Position numbers and translations under genes: made by a program. From Streptomyces aurantiogriseus (GTDB taxonomy: Bacteria > Actinomycetota > Actinomycetes > Streptomycetales > Streptomycetaceae): DNA of 64,000 nt. The stretch's first letter is position 1. Each line of letters begins with the position of its first letter. This document shows positions 41,983-52,478 of this stretch, piece after piece. The notes under the pieces are model-generated. The model was not told the DNA's origin. It did no database searches and saw nothing but the letters and a program-made list of their open reading frames with translations. Where the stretch lies: contig NZ_BMSX01000020.1 of NCBI RefSeq assembly GCF_014649375.1, positions 146,852-210,851 of the forward strand, in the 5' to 3' direction.

Positions 41983-44238
41983 CTAACCGCGCGCCCCCAC
42001 CTTGTCCTCCACCCGGTCCTGCTCCCCGAGCGGGGCAGGCTCCCCCTCGCTGAGCCCGAAGCGGGCGTGCAACCTCCGCAGCGGTGCCGGCGCCCACCAG
42101 GTGGCCTTCCCCGTGAGCCGCATGATCGCCGGGACCAGGAGGCTGCGGACGACCATCGCGTCCATCAGGACCGCCAGGGCGATGCCCAGCCCGAGCATCT
42201 TGGTGTTGGTCACGCGGGAGGTGCCTATCGCGACCATCACGACCGCGAGGATGACGGCTGCCGCGGTGATCAGGCCGCCCGTGCGCTGCAGGCCCAGGCG
42301 GATCGCCCGCTCGTGGTCGCCGTCCCCCACTGCCTCAAGGGCGTGGGAGGTGCCTCCACGGTCGTACTCCTCCTTGATGCGGGAGAGGAGGAACACGCCG
42401 TAGTCCATGGAGAGGCCGAAGGCCACGCAGAACATCAGGACCGGCAGGGTCGTCTCGATGGAGCCGGGGCTGGTGAAGCCGAGCAGGCCGGAGAGGTGGC
42501 CGTCCTGGAAGACCCAGACCACCGCGCCGAACATCGCCGTCAGGCTGAGCGCGTTGAGCAGCACCGCCTGGAGGGGGATCAGCACGCTGCCGGTGAGCAG
42601 GAAGACCAGGATCAGGGTGACGATCGCGATGAAGGCGGCCGCCCAGGGCAGTTGTGCGGCTATCGCGTGCTTGGAGTCGACCAGGACGGCCGCCGTGCCG
42701 GTCACCTTGGTCTCGAAGGGCGCCTCGGTGGCGCGCAGGTCGCCCACCAGGCGCTGGGCTGCGTCGTCGACGGCCTCGCCCTTGGGCAGCACCGTGAAGT
42801 ACGCCGAGTCGCCGTTCACCAACGGGCCGTCGACGCGGACCACTTCGGGCAGGGCGGCCACGCGCTCCTTGTAGGCCGCGTACTGGGCCTCGGTCGCCCT
42901 GCCCTCGGCGAGGACCTCGAGGCCGCCGCCGGGGCTGCCCGGGAAGCCGTCCCTGATGTGCTGCTGAACGACATGGGACTCGGCGGAGGAGGGCAGCTGA
43001 CGGTCGTCCGCGGTGCCGAACTTGACGCCCAGGAAGGGCAGTCCGAGGAGGACGAGGACGGCTGTCGTCGCCAGGGCGAAGAAGGGGGCCCGGCGCATGA
43101 CCAGGGTCGCCGTGCGCGCCCAGGCGGCGCCGTCCTCCTTGCCCGTCGCCTCATCCGTCTCCTGCGCCGGTCCACCCCTGCGGAACAGGCGGCGCAGGTC
43201 CAGGGAGTTGACCCGGTGGCCGAGCAGGATCAGCGCCGCCGGGAGCAGGATGAGGGCGGCCGCGGCGGCCAGCAGGACCACGGCCATGCCGGCGTAGGCG
43301 AAGGAGCGCAGGAAGTACTGGGGGAAGACGAGCATCGCCGCGAGGGACACCGCGACGGTGAGCGCGGAGAACAGCACCGTGCGGCCCGCCGTACGCAGGG
43401 TGGTGGCGATGGCGGTCGACGGCTCGGCGCCGCCGGCGAGTTCCTCCCGGAAGCGGCGGACGATGAACAGGGCGTAGTCGATGGCCAGACCGAGCCCCAG
43501 GGCGGTGGTGAGGTTCATGGCGAAGATGGAGACGTCGGTGAACTCCGCGAGGCCGCTGAGGACCGCGTTCGTACCCAGGATCGCGACGATGCCGATGCCG
43601 AGCGGGAGCAGGGCGGCGATCGCGCTGCCGAACACCATCACGAGCAGCACCAGGGTGATCGGCAGGGCGATGATCTCGGCGCGGGTGAGGTCCTCCTGGA
43701 TGGTCGTCTGCATCTCGTGCCGCACGGCGACCATGCCGCCGATCTTGACCTCCACCGGGCCGTGCGCGCCGCGGAAGGCGGGGGCGATGCGGTCGAGGGT
43801 CTCGCCCATCGTCTTCTCGTCGCCGGTGAGGCGGGCGGCGATCAGCGCCTCGTGGCCGTCCTGCGCGCGCAGGGCGGGCGCCTTGGACTGCCAGTAGGAG
43901 CCGACGCCGACGACGCCTTTCTCACCGGCCAGCCGCTCGGCGAGCCGGGTGGCCTCGGCGGCGACCGCCGGGTCGTCGACCGAGGCGCGGCCGGAGTCGA
44001 CGAGCAGCAGCACGTTCGGCTGGGAGTCGGGGAACTCGCGCTCCAGGGCCTTGGTCGCGTACGTGGACTGGGCGTCCGGGTCCTCCCAGCCGCCACTGCC
44101 GAGCCGGTCGGCGACCCCGCTGCCGGCCAGCACCGCGAGCACGGTGAGCACCAGGGCAGCGAGCAGCGACAGCCGGGGGCGGGCGGTCACGAACCTGGTC
44201 CAGCCTCCGACACGCGGCGGGCCGTTGACTTCGGTCAT
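41983..44238 (-). CDS. MMPL/RND-family exporter
   Basis: The 751-residue membrane protein has twelve transmembrane segments in two halves, with a large extracytoplasmic loop after TM1 and after TM7, as in MmpL and HpnN proteins. Asp residues of the proton relay are visible in GLGLAIDYALFIV (first half) and FGLSMDYGVFLL (second half). It would use the proton gradient to export a lipid or drug. It is divergent from the TetR gene at 44416, and the shared operator implies repression until an inducer binds. Confidence 0.9.
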   Translation of the reverse strand: MTEVNGPPRVGGWTRFVTARPRLSLLAALVLTVLAVLAGSGVADRLGSGGWEDPDAQSTYATKALEREFPDSQPNVLLLVDSGRASVDDPAVAAEATRLAERLAGEKGVVGVGSYWQSKAPALRAQDGHEALIAARLTGDEKTMGETLDRIAPAFRGAHGPVEVKIGGMVAVRHEMQTTIQEDLTRAEIIALPITLVLLVMVFGSAIAALLPLGIGIVAILGTNAVLSGLAEFTDVSIFAMNLTTALGLGLAIDYALFIVRRFREELAGGAEPSTAIATTLRTAGRTVLFSALTVAVSLAAMLVFPQYFLRSFAYAGMAVVLLAAAAALILLPAALILLGHRVNSLDLRRLFRRGGPAQETDEATGKEDGAAWARTATLVMRRAPFFALATTAVLVLLGLPFLGVKFGTADDRQLPSSAESHVVQQHIRDGFPGSPGGGLEVLAEGRATEAQYAAYKERVAALPEVVRVDGPLVNGDSAYFTVLPKGEAVDDAAQRLVGDLRATEAPFETKVTGTAAVLVDSKHAIAAQLPWAAAFIAIVTLILVFLLTGSVLIPLQAVLLNALSLTAMFGAVVWVFQDGHLSGLLGFTSPGSIETTLPVLMFCVAFGLSMDYGVFLLSRIKEEYDRGGTSHALEAVGDGDHERAIRLGLQRTGGLITAAAVILAVVMVAIGTSRVTNTKMLGLGIALAVLMDAMVVRSLLVPAIMRLTGKATWWAPAPLRRLHARFGLSEGEPAPLGEQDRVEDKVGARG

Positions 44239-44324
44239 GGTGCGGTGTCCCCTTCACCTTGATTCGCCGTGACCCGTGCCGACTCGGACAGGCAGCATGG
44301 GTCCGCCATTGCCCAATAGACTGG

Positions 44325-44384
44325 CAAACACGAGAGATCGCTCGCGTTTCTGGGATCAAGAATGCGAGCGACCACTCGTGTTTG
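44325..44384. promoter_or_regulatory. 60-base nested inverted repeat, TetR operator
   Basis: CAAACACGAG (44325-44334) pairs with CTCGTGTTTG (44375-44384), and inside it TCGCTCGC (44338-44345) pairs with GCGAGCGA (44364-44371). Both arms have the same 3-base gap, so the whole is symmetrical. Each half also reads CGAG-N6-CTCG. It fits binding of two TetR dimers controlling both divergent genes. Confidence 0.8.
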
Positions 44385-44415
44385 TCAATCGCGTTCGGAG
44401 AGCTGGGGATAACGC

Positions 44416-45069
44416 GTGCCCGAGAACCAGGAGAAGGAACAACCGCGCCGCCGTCAGGCCCGGGGCGAGCGCCGTATCGCCCAACTCCTCGAAGCCGCCG
44501 CGTCCGTCTTCTGCACGACCGGCTACACGGCCGCCAGCACCAACGCCATCGCCCGCGAGGCGGGCGTCTCCCCGGGCACGCTCTACCAGTTCTTCCCCAA
44601 CAAGGAAGCGATCGCGATCGAGCTGGGCGACCGCCTCATGCACCAGATGCGCGAGACCTACGGCGAGGCGCTCGCCCCGATCGACCCCGCGACCCCGCTG
44701 GAGGAGGCGGTCGGCGCCGCCGTCGACCGGTTCATCGCCTTCAACTGCGACCACCCGGTGTTCTTCGCCCTGATGCACGGCCCCGACATCCCGGGCCGCA
44801 TCACCGAGGAGCACGACGCGCTGCACGCCACGCTGCTCTCCCGGATCGAGGGCCTGCTCTCCTCGTTCCTGCCCGAGGCGCCCCCCGCCGACCTCACCCG
44901 CGTCGCACACATGTGCCTCGGCCTCTACAAGGCGGGACTGGAGCTGATCCTCGGCCACGAGGGAGCGGAGCGCGAGGCGTATGTGCAGGAGCTGAAGGAC
45001 GTCCTCATCCGCTACCTGGAGCCCCTGGTGGGCGACCGCCTCGGCCACGCCCGAGGATCCTTGGGATAA
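44416..45069 (+). CDS. TetR-family repressor
   Basis: The 217-residue protein has the TetR helix-turn-helix (RIAQLLEAAASVFCTTGYTAASTNAIAREAGVSPGTLYQFFPNKEAIA) at about 17-62 and an all-helical ligand domain after it. GTG at 44416 has GGGGA upstream. It most likely represses the divergent MMPL exporter gene and itself through the nested repeat between them. Its stop codon is directly followed by the copper operator, so transcription may read into copZ unless blocked. Confidence 0.9.
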   Translation: MPENQEKEQPRRRQARGERRIAQLLEAAASVFCTTGYTAASTNAIAREAGVSPGTLYQFFPNKEAIAIELGDRLMHQMRETYGEALAPIDPATPLEEAVGAAVDRFIAFNCDHPVFFALMHGPDIPGRITEEHDALHATLLSRIEGLLSSFLPEAPPADLTRVAHMCLGLYKAGLELILGHEGAEREAYVQELKDVLIRYLEPLVGDRLGHARGSLG

Positions 45070-45086
45070 ATACCCCCTAGGGGTAT
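45070..45086. promoter_or_regulatory. CsoR-type copper operator
   Basis: ATACCCCCTAGGGGTAT is a 17-base palindrome that fits the known CsoR operator (TACCC-N-GGGTA with G/C tracts). TATAGT at its right edge is a likely -10 for copZ-copA, so a bound repressor would block polymerase. No csoR gene is in the window. Confidence 0.85.
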
Positions 45087-45148
45087 AGTGTGAAAGTGGA
45101 GGGCCCCCATGGACCCCCTCAGTCCCACGCCTCGACGAGGAGAACGAC

Positions 45149-45388
45149 ATGACCGCCCAGACCGACACCCCGGGTTCCGTCACCACCGTCTACAAGGTGA
45201 GCGGCATGAGCTGCGGCCACTGCGAGGGCGCCGTGTCCGGCGAGATCTCCGAGCTGCCCGGCGTCAGCTCCGTCGAGGCCGTCGCCTCCACCGGTGAGGT
45301 CACCGTCGTCTCCGCCGTCGCCCTGGACGAGAAGGCCGTACGCGCCGCCGTCGACGAGGCCGGCTTCGAGCTGGTCGGCCGCGCCTGA
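45149..45388 (+). CDS. copZ: copper chaperone CopZ
   Basis: This is a single 79-residue heavy-metal-associated domain with the copper-binding GMSCGHC motif near 20-26 and the typical beta-alpha-beta-beta-alpha-beta pattern. It binds Cu(I) and hands it to the P-type ATPase encoded 83 bases on. GAGGAG precedes the ATG. It is controlled by the palindrome just upstream. Confidence 0.93.
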   Translation: MTAQTDTPGSVTTVYKVSGMSCGHCEGAVSGEISELPGVSSVEAVASTGEVTVVSAVALDEKAVRAAVDEAGFELVGRA

Positions 45389-45470
45389 GCCACCCCCCGC
45401 CGGCATCGGGCCGTACCGACCGGTCGACACTGGTGCGGTACGGCCCGTTCCGCTCCCTGGGAGTACGGAC

Positions 45471-47714
45471 ATGTCCAGCACCACCGCCACGGCACCCATA
45501 GCCGCCGAGACGTCCGAGGTCGAGCTGCTCATCGGCGGCATGACCTGCGCGTCCTGCGCGGCCCGCGTGGAGAAGAAGCTCAACCGCATGGAGGGCGTCT
45601 CCGCGACGGTCAACTACGCGACGGAGAAGGCGCGGATCACCTACCCCGCGGGGATCGAGGTCGCCGACCTCATCGCGACCGTCGTGAAGACCGGCTACAC
45701 GGCCGAGGAGCCGGCGCCTCCGGTACCGGATCCGGCCCAGGAGGAGACGTCGGCGGGGGCCGACCCCGAGCTGACGGCGCTCCGGCAGCGCCTCCTCGTC
45801 TCCGCGCTGCTCGCGGCCCCCGTCGTGCTCTTCGCGATGGTCCCGTCGCTGCAGTTCGACAACTGGCAGTGGCTGTCGCTGACCCTCGCCGCGCCCGTCG
45901 TCGTCTGGGGCGGCCTGCCCTTCCACCGGTCGGCCTGGACGAACCTGCGACACGGCGCCTCCACCATGGACACGCTCGTCTCGGTCGGCACGCTGGCCGC
46001 GTTCGGCTGGTCGCTGTGGGCACTCTTCCTCGGCGACGCGGGCATGCCCGGCATGCGGCACCCCTTCGAGCTGACGGTCTCGCGGACGGACGGCGCCTCG
46101 ACGATCTATCTGGAGGTCGCCGCCGGCGTCACCGCGTTCATCCTGCTCGGCCGCTACCTGGAGGCCCGCTCCAAGCGGCGCGCCGGGGCCGCCCTGCGGG
46201 CGCTGATGGAGCTGGGCGCGAAGGACGTGGCCGTGCTGCGGGACCGGCGCGAGGTGCGGATCCCGATGGACCGGCTGGCGGTCGGGGACCGGTTCGTCGT
46301 ACGGCCCGGGGAGAAGATCGCCACCGACGGGACCGTCGTCGAGGGCGTCTCCGCCGTGGACGTCTCGATGCTGACCGGTGAGTCGGTGCCGGTGGACGTC
46401 GGCCCGGGCGACTCCGTCACCGGCGCGACCGTGAACGCCGGCGGCCGGCTCGTCGTCGAGGCCACCCGGATCGGCGCCGACACCCGGCTCGCCCGTATGG
46501 CGAAGCTGGTGGAGGACGCGCAGAACGGCAAGGCCGAGGTGCAGCGACTGGCCGACCGGGTCGCCGGGATCTTCGTCCCCGTGGTGCTGCTCATCGCCTC
46601 CGCCACCTTCGGGGCCTGGCTCGGCCTCACCGGTGACACCGTCGCCGCGTTCACGGCGGCCGTCGCGGTCCTGATCATCGCCTGTCCCTGCGCCCTGGGT
46701 CTGGCCACGCCGACCGCGCTGCTCGTCGGCACCGGCCGGGGCGCGCAGCTCGGCATCATCATCAAGGGCCCCGAGGTCCTGGAGAACACCCGCCGCGTCG
46801 ACACCGTCGTCCTCGACAAGACCGGCACGGTCACCACCGGCCGGATGACCCTCCAGGAGGTGTACGCCGCCGGGGACACCGACGAGAAGCAGCTGCTGCG
46901 GCTCGCGGGGGCCCTGGAGCACGCCTCCGAGCACCCGGTCGCCCGGGCGGTGGCCGCGGGCGCCGAGGAGCGCGCCGGGGAGCTGCCGGCCGCCGAGCAC
47001 TTCGAGAACGTGCCCGGGCGGGGCGTACGCGGGCGGGTGGAGGGTCATGAGGTCGCCGTGGGCCGGCTCTTCGGGGAACTCGCGCCGGAGGTGGCCCGCG
47101 CCAAGGACGAGGCCGAGCGGGGCGGTCGTACGGCTGTCGTCGTCGGGTGGGACGGGTCGGCGCGCGGGGTGCTGGCCGTCGCCGACGCGGTCAAGGAGAC
47201 CAGCGCCGAGGCGGTGCGGCAGCTGCGGGCCCTGGGGCTCACGCCGGTGCTGCTGACCGGGGACAACCGGGCGGTGGCCGAGGCGGTGGCCGACCGGGTC
47301 GGCATCGAGGAGGTGGTCGCCGAGGTGCTGCCCGAGGACAAGGTGGACGTCGTCAGGCGGCTCCAGGGCGAGGGGCGGGTCGTCGCGATGGTCGGCGACG
47401 GCGTCAACGACGCGGCCGCGCTCGCCACCGCCGACCTGGGCCTGGCCATGGGGACGGGCACGGACGCGGCGATCGAGGCGGGCGATCTGACGCTGGTGCG
47501 CGGGGACCTGCGGGTGGCCGCGGACGCCATCCGGCTGTCCCGGCGGACCCTGGCGACGATCAAGGGCAACCTCGTCTGGGCCTTCGGATACAACGTGGCC
47601 GCGCTGCCGCTGGCCGCCGCCGGACTGCTGAACCCGATGCTCGCGGGGGCGGCGATGGCCTTCTCGTCGGTCTTCGTGGTGACGAACAGTTTGCGGTTGC
47701 GGACGTTCCGCTGA
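45471..47714 (+). CDS. copA: Cu(I)-translocating P1B-type ATPase
   Basis: The 747-residue ATPase has one N-terminal metal domain (GMTCASC, about 23-29), eight membrane segments with the CPC metal motif (ACPCALGLATPTALLVG), phosphorylation site DKTGT, the SEHP motif of P1B pumps, and GDGVNDAAAL in the hinge. It exports Cu(I). ATG at 45471 follows a short spacer after copZ; an earlier open frame overlaps copZ in a different frame and is not used. Confidence 0.95.
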   Translation: MSSTTATAPIAAETSEVELLIGGMTCASCAARVEKKLNRMEGVSATVNYATEKARITYPAGIEVADLIATVVKTGYTAEEPAPPVPDPAQEETSAGADPELTALRQRLLVSALLAAPVVLFAMVPSLQFDNWQWLSLTLAAPVVVWGGLPFHRSAWTNLRHGASTMDTLVSVGTLAAFGWSLWALFLGDAGMPGMRHPFELTVSRTDGASTIYLEVAAGVTAFILLGRYLEARSKRRAGAALRALMELGAKDVAVLRDRREVRIPMDRLAVGDRFVVRPGEKIATDGTVVEGVSAVDVSMLTGESVPVDVGPGDSVTGATVNAGGRLVVEATRIGADTRLARMAKLVEDAQNGKAEVQRLADRVAGIFVPVVLLIASATFGAWLGLTGDTVAAFTAAVAVLIIACPCALGLATPTALLVGTGRGAQLGIIIKGPEVLENTRRVDTVVLDKTGTVTTGRMTLQEVYAAGDTDEKQLLRLAGALEHASEHPVARAVAAGAEERAGELPAAEHFENVPGRGVRGRVEGHEVAVGRLFGELAPEVARAKDEAERGGRTAVVVGWDGSARGVLAVADAVKETSAEAVRQLRALGLTPVLLTGDNRAVAEAVADRVGIEEVVAEVLPEDKVDVVRRLQGEGRVVAMVGDGVNDAAALATADLGLAMGTGTDAAIEAGDLTLVRGDLRVAADAIRLSRRTLATIKGNLVWAFGYNVAALPLAAAGLLNPMLAGAAMAFSSVFVVTNSLRLRTFR

Positions 47715-48231
47715 CCCCGGGTGAACTCGCCCGAAGTTACTGATGGTTAGGGTGAAGTCGAAACAACGACTCCCCTGGAGTCCTGCGCGAGCCTCACATA
47801 AGCTCTTCACAAGGCTCGCGCATCATCCTTACGCTTGGGCCTCGATCGCTGTATCCGGGCTCTTGCGTATCTAACGGGACATATGCAAGAGACACAGATC
47901 ACAGTGATGTGAACGTAACCATCGAAGGGGTTCGAAGGTCTAAGTTGACGGTGTCAGCAAGCGTCTTGGGGGGCGCGAACTGACGTCTGGGGATGTCTTG
48001 GGGGACTTCCTCAGAAATGCGTTGCCGGGGCACGTACACCGGGAAGCTTTGAGCGGCCCTCCCAGCGTGCGTTGTCCCGGCAGATCGCACACGGCAGGCG
48101 TACGACGAGTTCTGCTCGTTTCGCTCAACGCCTGTCGGCTCGACAACCGCATATGGCATCAGCGATTCAGGCGCTGTGTCCTCACAAGCGCCCGGCCGGA
48201 TCCCGTGGGGGGAATCCGCACCGGGACATGG

Positions 48232-48284
48232 GAAGGCGCCCTGGTCGTCGGCCCGTGGGGGGACCGGCGTACCAGGGCGCCTTC
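48232..48284. terminator. large hairpin, probably bidirectional terminator
   Basis: GAAGGCGCCCTGGT (48232-48245) pairs perfectly with ACCAGGGCGCCTTC (48271-48284) across a 25-base loop. The loop itself has short GC pairs. Confidence 0.65.
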
Positions 48285-48392
48285 TGTCGCGTCCGATGCC
48301 TAGGCGATGCGATGTCCGACGCTTCCCTCTGCCGCGGGGCTGCCCTCACGGACAGCCCCTGAGCCTTCAGGCCCTACGGCACCCGGCCGACG

Positions 48393-48416
48393 GGGGCACC
48401 CGTCAGATGGTGCCCC
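48393..48416 (-). terminator. terminator of citA
   Basis: GGGGCACC-CGTCAGAT-GGTGCCCC is a perfect 8-base stem with an 8-base loop, 14 bases past the citrate synthase stop. Confidence 0.75.
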
Positions 48417-48429
48417 TCACCGGCAGAGG

Positions 48430-49719
<1,290 letters not shown>

Positions 49720-49826
49720 GTCATCCCTCACCGACGTTGTGCCTCTTCTTCGAGGTGCCCTGACTGTCTCTACCATCCCCCATTTGGCGCATGAGAGTGC
49801 ACTCGGGGTCGACCATTGGGCTTATC

Positions 49827-49845
49827 GGCGGCACTCAGTGCCGCC
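49827..49845. promoter_or_regulatory. 19-base palindrome upstream of citA
   Basis: GGCGGCACT-C-AGTGCCGCC is a perfect dyad about 110 bases before the citA start. On the minus strand it overlaps a TTGGCG/GATAAG pair that could be the citA -35/-10. It is a candidate repressor site. Confidence 0.5.
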
Positions 49846-49983
49846 AACTTGCTCATCCTGCCGCCTTCATCCCGCTTCCGGAAGTGCTCTGTGACCTTCA
49901 CGACTCATTTGATCGATCATTTTTTCTGATGCCTCCTGCGGTGCCTCCGGTGGCACCTCCGGAGCAGGAGGCCGAAGGGGAGG

Positions 49984-52242
49984 TCAGGAGCCGGAGAGCC
50001 GGTGGTCGAGTGCCGTGCAGCGCCGTCCGGCCGAGACCGTGCGCACCGCCTGTCCGATCGCCTTGCGGGAACCGACGAGGACGACCAGCTGCTTCGCGCG
50101 GGTCACCGCCGTGTACAGGAGGTTGCGCTGGAGCATCATCCACGCCCCGGTGGTGACCGGGATCACCACGGCGGGATATTCACTCCCCTGTGAACGGTGG
50201 ATGGTCACCGCGTAGGCGTGGGCCAGTTCGTCCAGTTCGTCGAATTCGTACGGCACCTCCTCGTCCTCGTCCGTCAGCACCGTGAGGCGCTGGTCGACCG
50301 GGTCGAGCGAGGTGACCACGCCCACGGTGCCGTTGAAGACACCGTTCTCCCCCTTCTCGTAATTGTTGCGGATCTGGGTGACCTTGTCGCCGACGCGGAA
50401 GACCCGGCCACCGAACCGCTTCTCGGGCAGGTCGGGCCGGCCCGGGGTGATGGCCTGCTGGAGCAGGCCGTTGAGGGTGCCGGCACCGGCGGGGCCGCGG
50501 TGCATGGGGGCGAGGACCTGGACGTCCCGGCGCGGGTCCAGACCGAACTTGGCCGGGATACGGCGGGCGGCCACGTCGACGGTGAGCCGGCCGGCCTCCT
50601 CCGTGTCGTCCTCGACGAAGAGGAAGAAGTCCTTCATGCCGTCGGTGACCGGGTGCTGCCCCGCGTTGATCCGGTGGGCGTTCGTCACCACGCCCGACTG
50701 CTGGGCCTGGCGGAACACGCGGGTGAGGCGCACGGCGGGGACGGGGCTGCCGTCCGCGAGGAGGTCGCGGAGGACCTCGCCCGCGCCGACGCTGGGCAGC
50801 TGGTCGACGTCGCCGACGAAGAGCAGATGGGCGCCCGGGGGCACGGCCTTCACCAGCTTGTTGGCGAGCAGCAGGTCCAGCATGGACGCCTCGTCGACGA
50901 CCACCAGGTCGGCGTCGAGCGGGCGGTCGCGGTCGTAGGCCGCGTCGCCGCCGGGCTTGAGCTCCAGCAGACGGTGGACCGTGGAGGCCTCGGCACCGGT
51001 CAGCTCGGCCAGGCGCTTGGCGGCGCGGCCGGTGGGCGCGGCGAGGACGACCTTGGCCTTCTTGGCGCGGGCCAGCTCCACGATCGAGCGGACCGTGAAG
51101 GACTTGCCGCAACCGGGGCCGCCGGTGAGCACGGCGACCTTCTCGGTCAGCGCCAGCCGGACGGCGGCCTCCTGCTCGGACGCGAGGTCGGCCCCCGTAC
51201 GGCCCCTCAGCCAGGCCAGCGCCTTGTCCCAGGCCACGTCACGGAAGCCCGGCATGCGGTCGGCGTCGGTGCGCAGCAGGCGCAACAGCTGGCCGGCGAG
51301 GGAGAGTTCGGCCCGGTGGAAGGGAACCAGGTAGACGGCCGTGACCTGTTCTCCTCCGTCCGGTCCCGGCACCTTCTCCCGTACGACGCCGGGGTCCTCG
51401 CCCTCCTCCGGGGCCTGGGCCAGCTCGGCCAGGCACTCGATGACGAGGCCGGTGTCGACCTGGAGGAGCTTGACCGCGTCGGCGATCAGCCGCTCCTCGG
51501 GCAGGTAGCAGTGGCCCTGGTCGGCGGACTGGGACAGGGCGTACTGCAGGCCGGCCTTGACGCGCTCCGGGCTGTCGTGCGGGATGCCGACGGACTGGGC
51601 GATCTTGTCGGCGGTGAGGAAGCCGATGCCCCAGACGTCGGCCGCCAGCCGGTACGGCTGGTTCTTCACCACCGAGATCGAGGCGTCGCCGTACTTCTTG
51701 TAGATGCGGACCGCGATCGACGTGGAGACCTCGACGGTCTGGAGGAAGAGCATGACCTCCTTGATGGCCTTCTGTTCCTCCCAGGCGTCGGCGATCTTCC
51801 TGGTGCGTTTCGGGCCGAGGCCGGGGACCTCGATGAGGCGCTTCGGCTCCTCCTCGATGATCTTCAGGGTGTCCATGCCGAAGTGCTGGGTGATGCGGTC
51901 GGCGAAGACCGGGCCGATGCCCTTGACCAGGCCCGATCCGAGGTAGCGGCGGATGCCCTGGACGGTGGCCGGCAGGACGGTCGTGTAGTTCTCCACGTGG
52001 AACTGCTTGCCGTACTGGGGGTGGGAGCCCCAGCGGCCCTCCATGCGCAGCGACTCGCCGACCTGGGCGCCGAGCAGCGCGCCGACGACCGTGAGGAGGT
52101 CGCCGCCGCCTCTGCCGGTGTCGACGCGCGCGACCGTGTAGCCGTTCTCCTCGTTGGCGTACGTGATCCGCTCCAGGACGCCTTCGAGGACGGCGAGGTG
52201 CCGCTCTCCGCTCCCCGTGGTGCTCCCCGCTGGTTGGGCCAT
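49984..52242 (-). CDS. recD2: RecD2-type DNA helicase
   Basis: The 752-residue protein is a stand-alone RecD-like helicase. The N-terminal OB-type region and helix-hairpin-helix repeats (GSGLVKGIGPVFADRI, VPGLGPKRTRKIADAW) precede the motor, with Walker A GGPGCGKS (about 380), DEAS Walker B, QLPSVGAG and the C-terminal TIHRSQGSEYP and TAVTRAK motifs. RecD2 unwinds DNA 5' to 3' and acts in repair without RecBC. It has its own start ATG at 52242. Confidence 0.93.
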   Translation of the reverse strand: MAQPAGSTTGSGERHLAVLEGVLERITYANEENGYTVARVDTGRGGGDLLTVVGALLGAQVGESLRMEGRWGSHPQYGKQFHVENYTTVLPATVQGIRRYLGSGLVKGIGPVFADRITQHFGMDTLKIIEEEPKRLIEVPGLGPKRTRKIADAWEEQKAIKEVMLFLQTVEVSTSIAVRIYKKYGDASISVVKNQPYRLAADVWGIGFLTADKIAQSVGIPHDSPERVKAGLQYALSQSADQGHCYLPEERLIADAVKLLQVDTGLVIECLAELAQAPEEGEDPGVVREKVPGPDGGEQVTAVYLVPFHRAELSLAGQLLRLLRTDADRMPGFRDVAWDKALAWLRGRTGADLASEQEAAVRLALTEKVAVLTGGPGCGKSFTVRSIVELARAKKAKVVLAAPTGRAAKRLAELTGAEASTVHRLLELKPGGDAAYDRDRPLDADLVVVDEASMLDLLLANKLVKAVPPGAHLLFVGDVDQLPSVGAGEVLRDLLADGSPVPAVRLTRVFRQAQQSGVVTNAHRINAGQHPVTDGMKDFFLFVEDDTEEAGRLTVDVAARRIPAKFGLDPRRDVQVLAPMHRGPAGAGTLNGLLQQAITPGRPDLPEKRFGGRVFRVGDKVTQIRNNYEKGENGVFNGTVGVVTSLDPVDQRLTVLTDEDEEVPYEFDELDELAHAYAVTIHRSQGSEYPAVVIPVTTGAWMMLQRNLLYTAVTRAKQLVVLVGSRKAIGQAVRTVSAGRRCTALDHRLSGS

Positions 52243-52404
52243 GATCCGACGGTACCGCCCGCCACTGACAGCTCAGCAGGCTTGCGAGAACCACGTGGTC
52301 GGTCACCTTCTGGACCCCGTCCGTCCGGCCGCGGCCACGGTCATCGGAGCGCGGACTTCATCACGGTTCGGTTTCGGCCACTCCAAGGGCTTGATTAAGC
52401 CTCG

Positions 52405-52449
52405 TGTAATCGATTCCAATCCTTCGTGCAGTCGATGTAATCGATTCCA
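52405..52449. promoter_or_regulatory. paired LacI-type operators
   Basis: TGTAATCGATTCCA occurs at 52405-52418 and again at 52436-52449, 31 bases apart (three helical turns). Each has an AATCGATT core with a central CG, as LacI-family sites do. They lie just before the LacI gene and its operon, which suggests autoregulation. Confidence 0.7.
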
Positions 52450-52478
52450 TGAACGATCCACGAGGAGGTGGAGCGGCG

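Larger units (their letters stand above)
47715..48429. other. long intergenic region with repeated GTCTTGGGG motifs
   Basis: These 715 bases carry no convincing gene. At 47963, 47985 and 47995 the motif GTCT(T)GGGG recurs in a short span, preceded by TTGACGG (47945). From TTG at 47998 a 101-codon open frame runs to 48303, but its codon bias is weak and no homology is recognised. Two terminators (48232-48284, 48393-48416) end the region. It may be a promoter and leader of a decayed regulator gene (inference). Confidence 0.45.

Noticed and set aside
49930..49975. Hairpin after recD2 as an intrinsic terminator
   Set aside because: The stem is interrupted by a 6-base bulge, and on the minus strand it is followed by an A-run, not a U-run.
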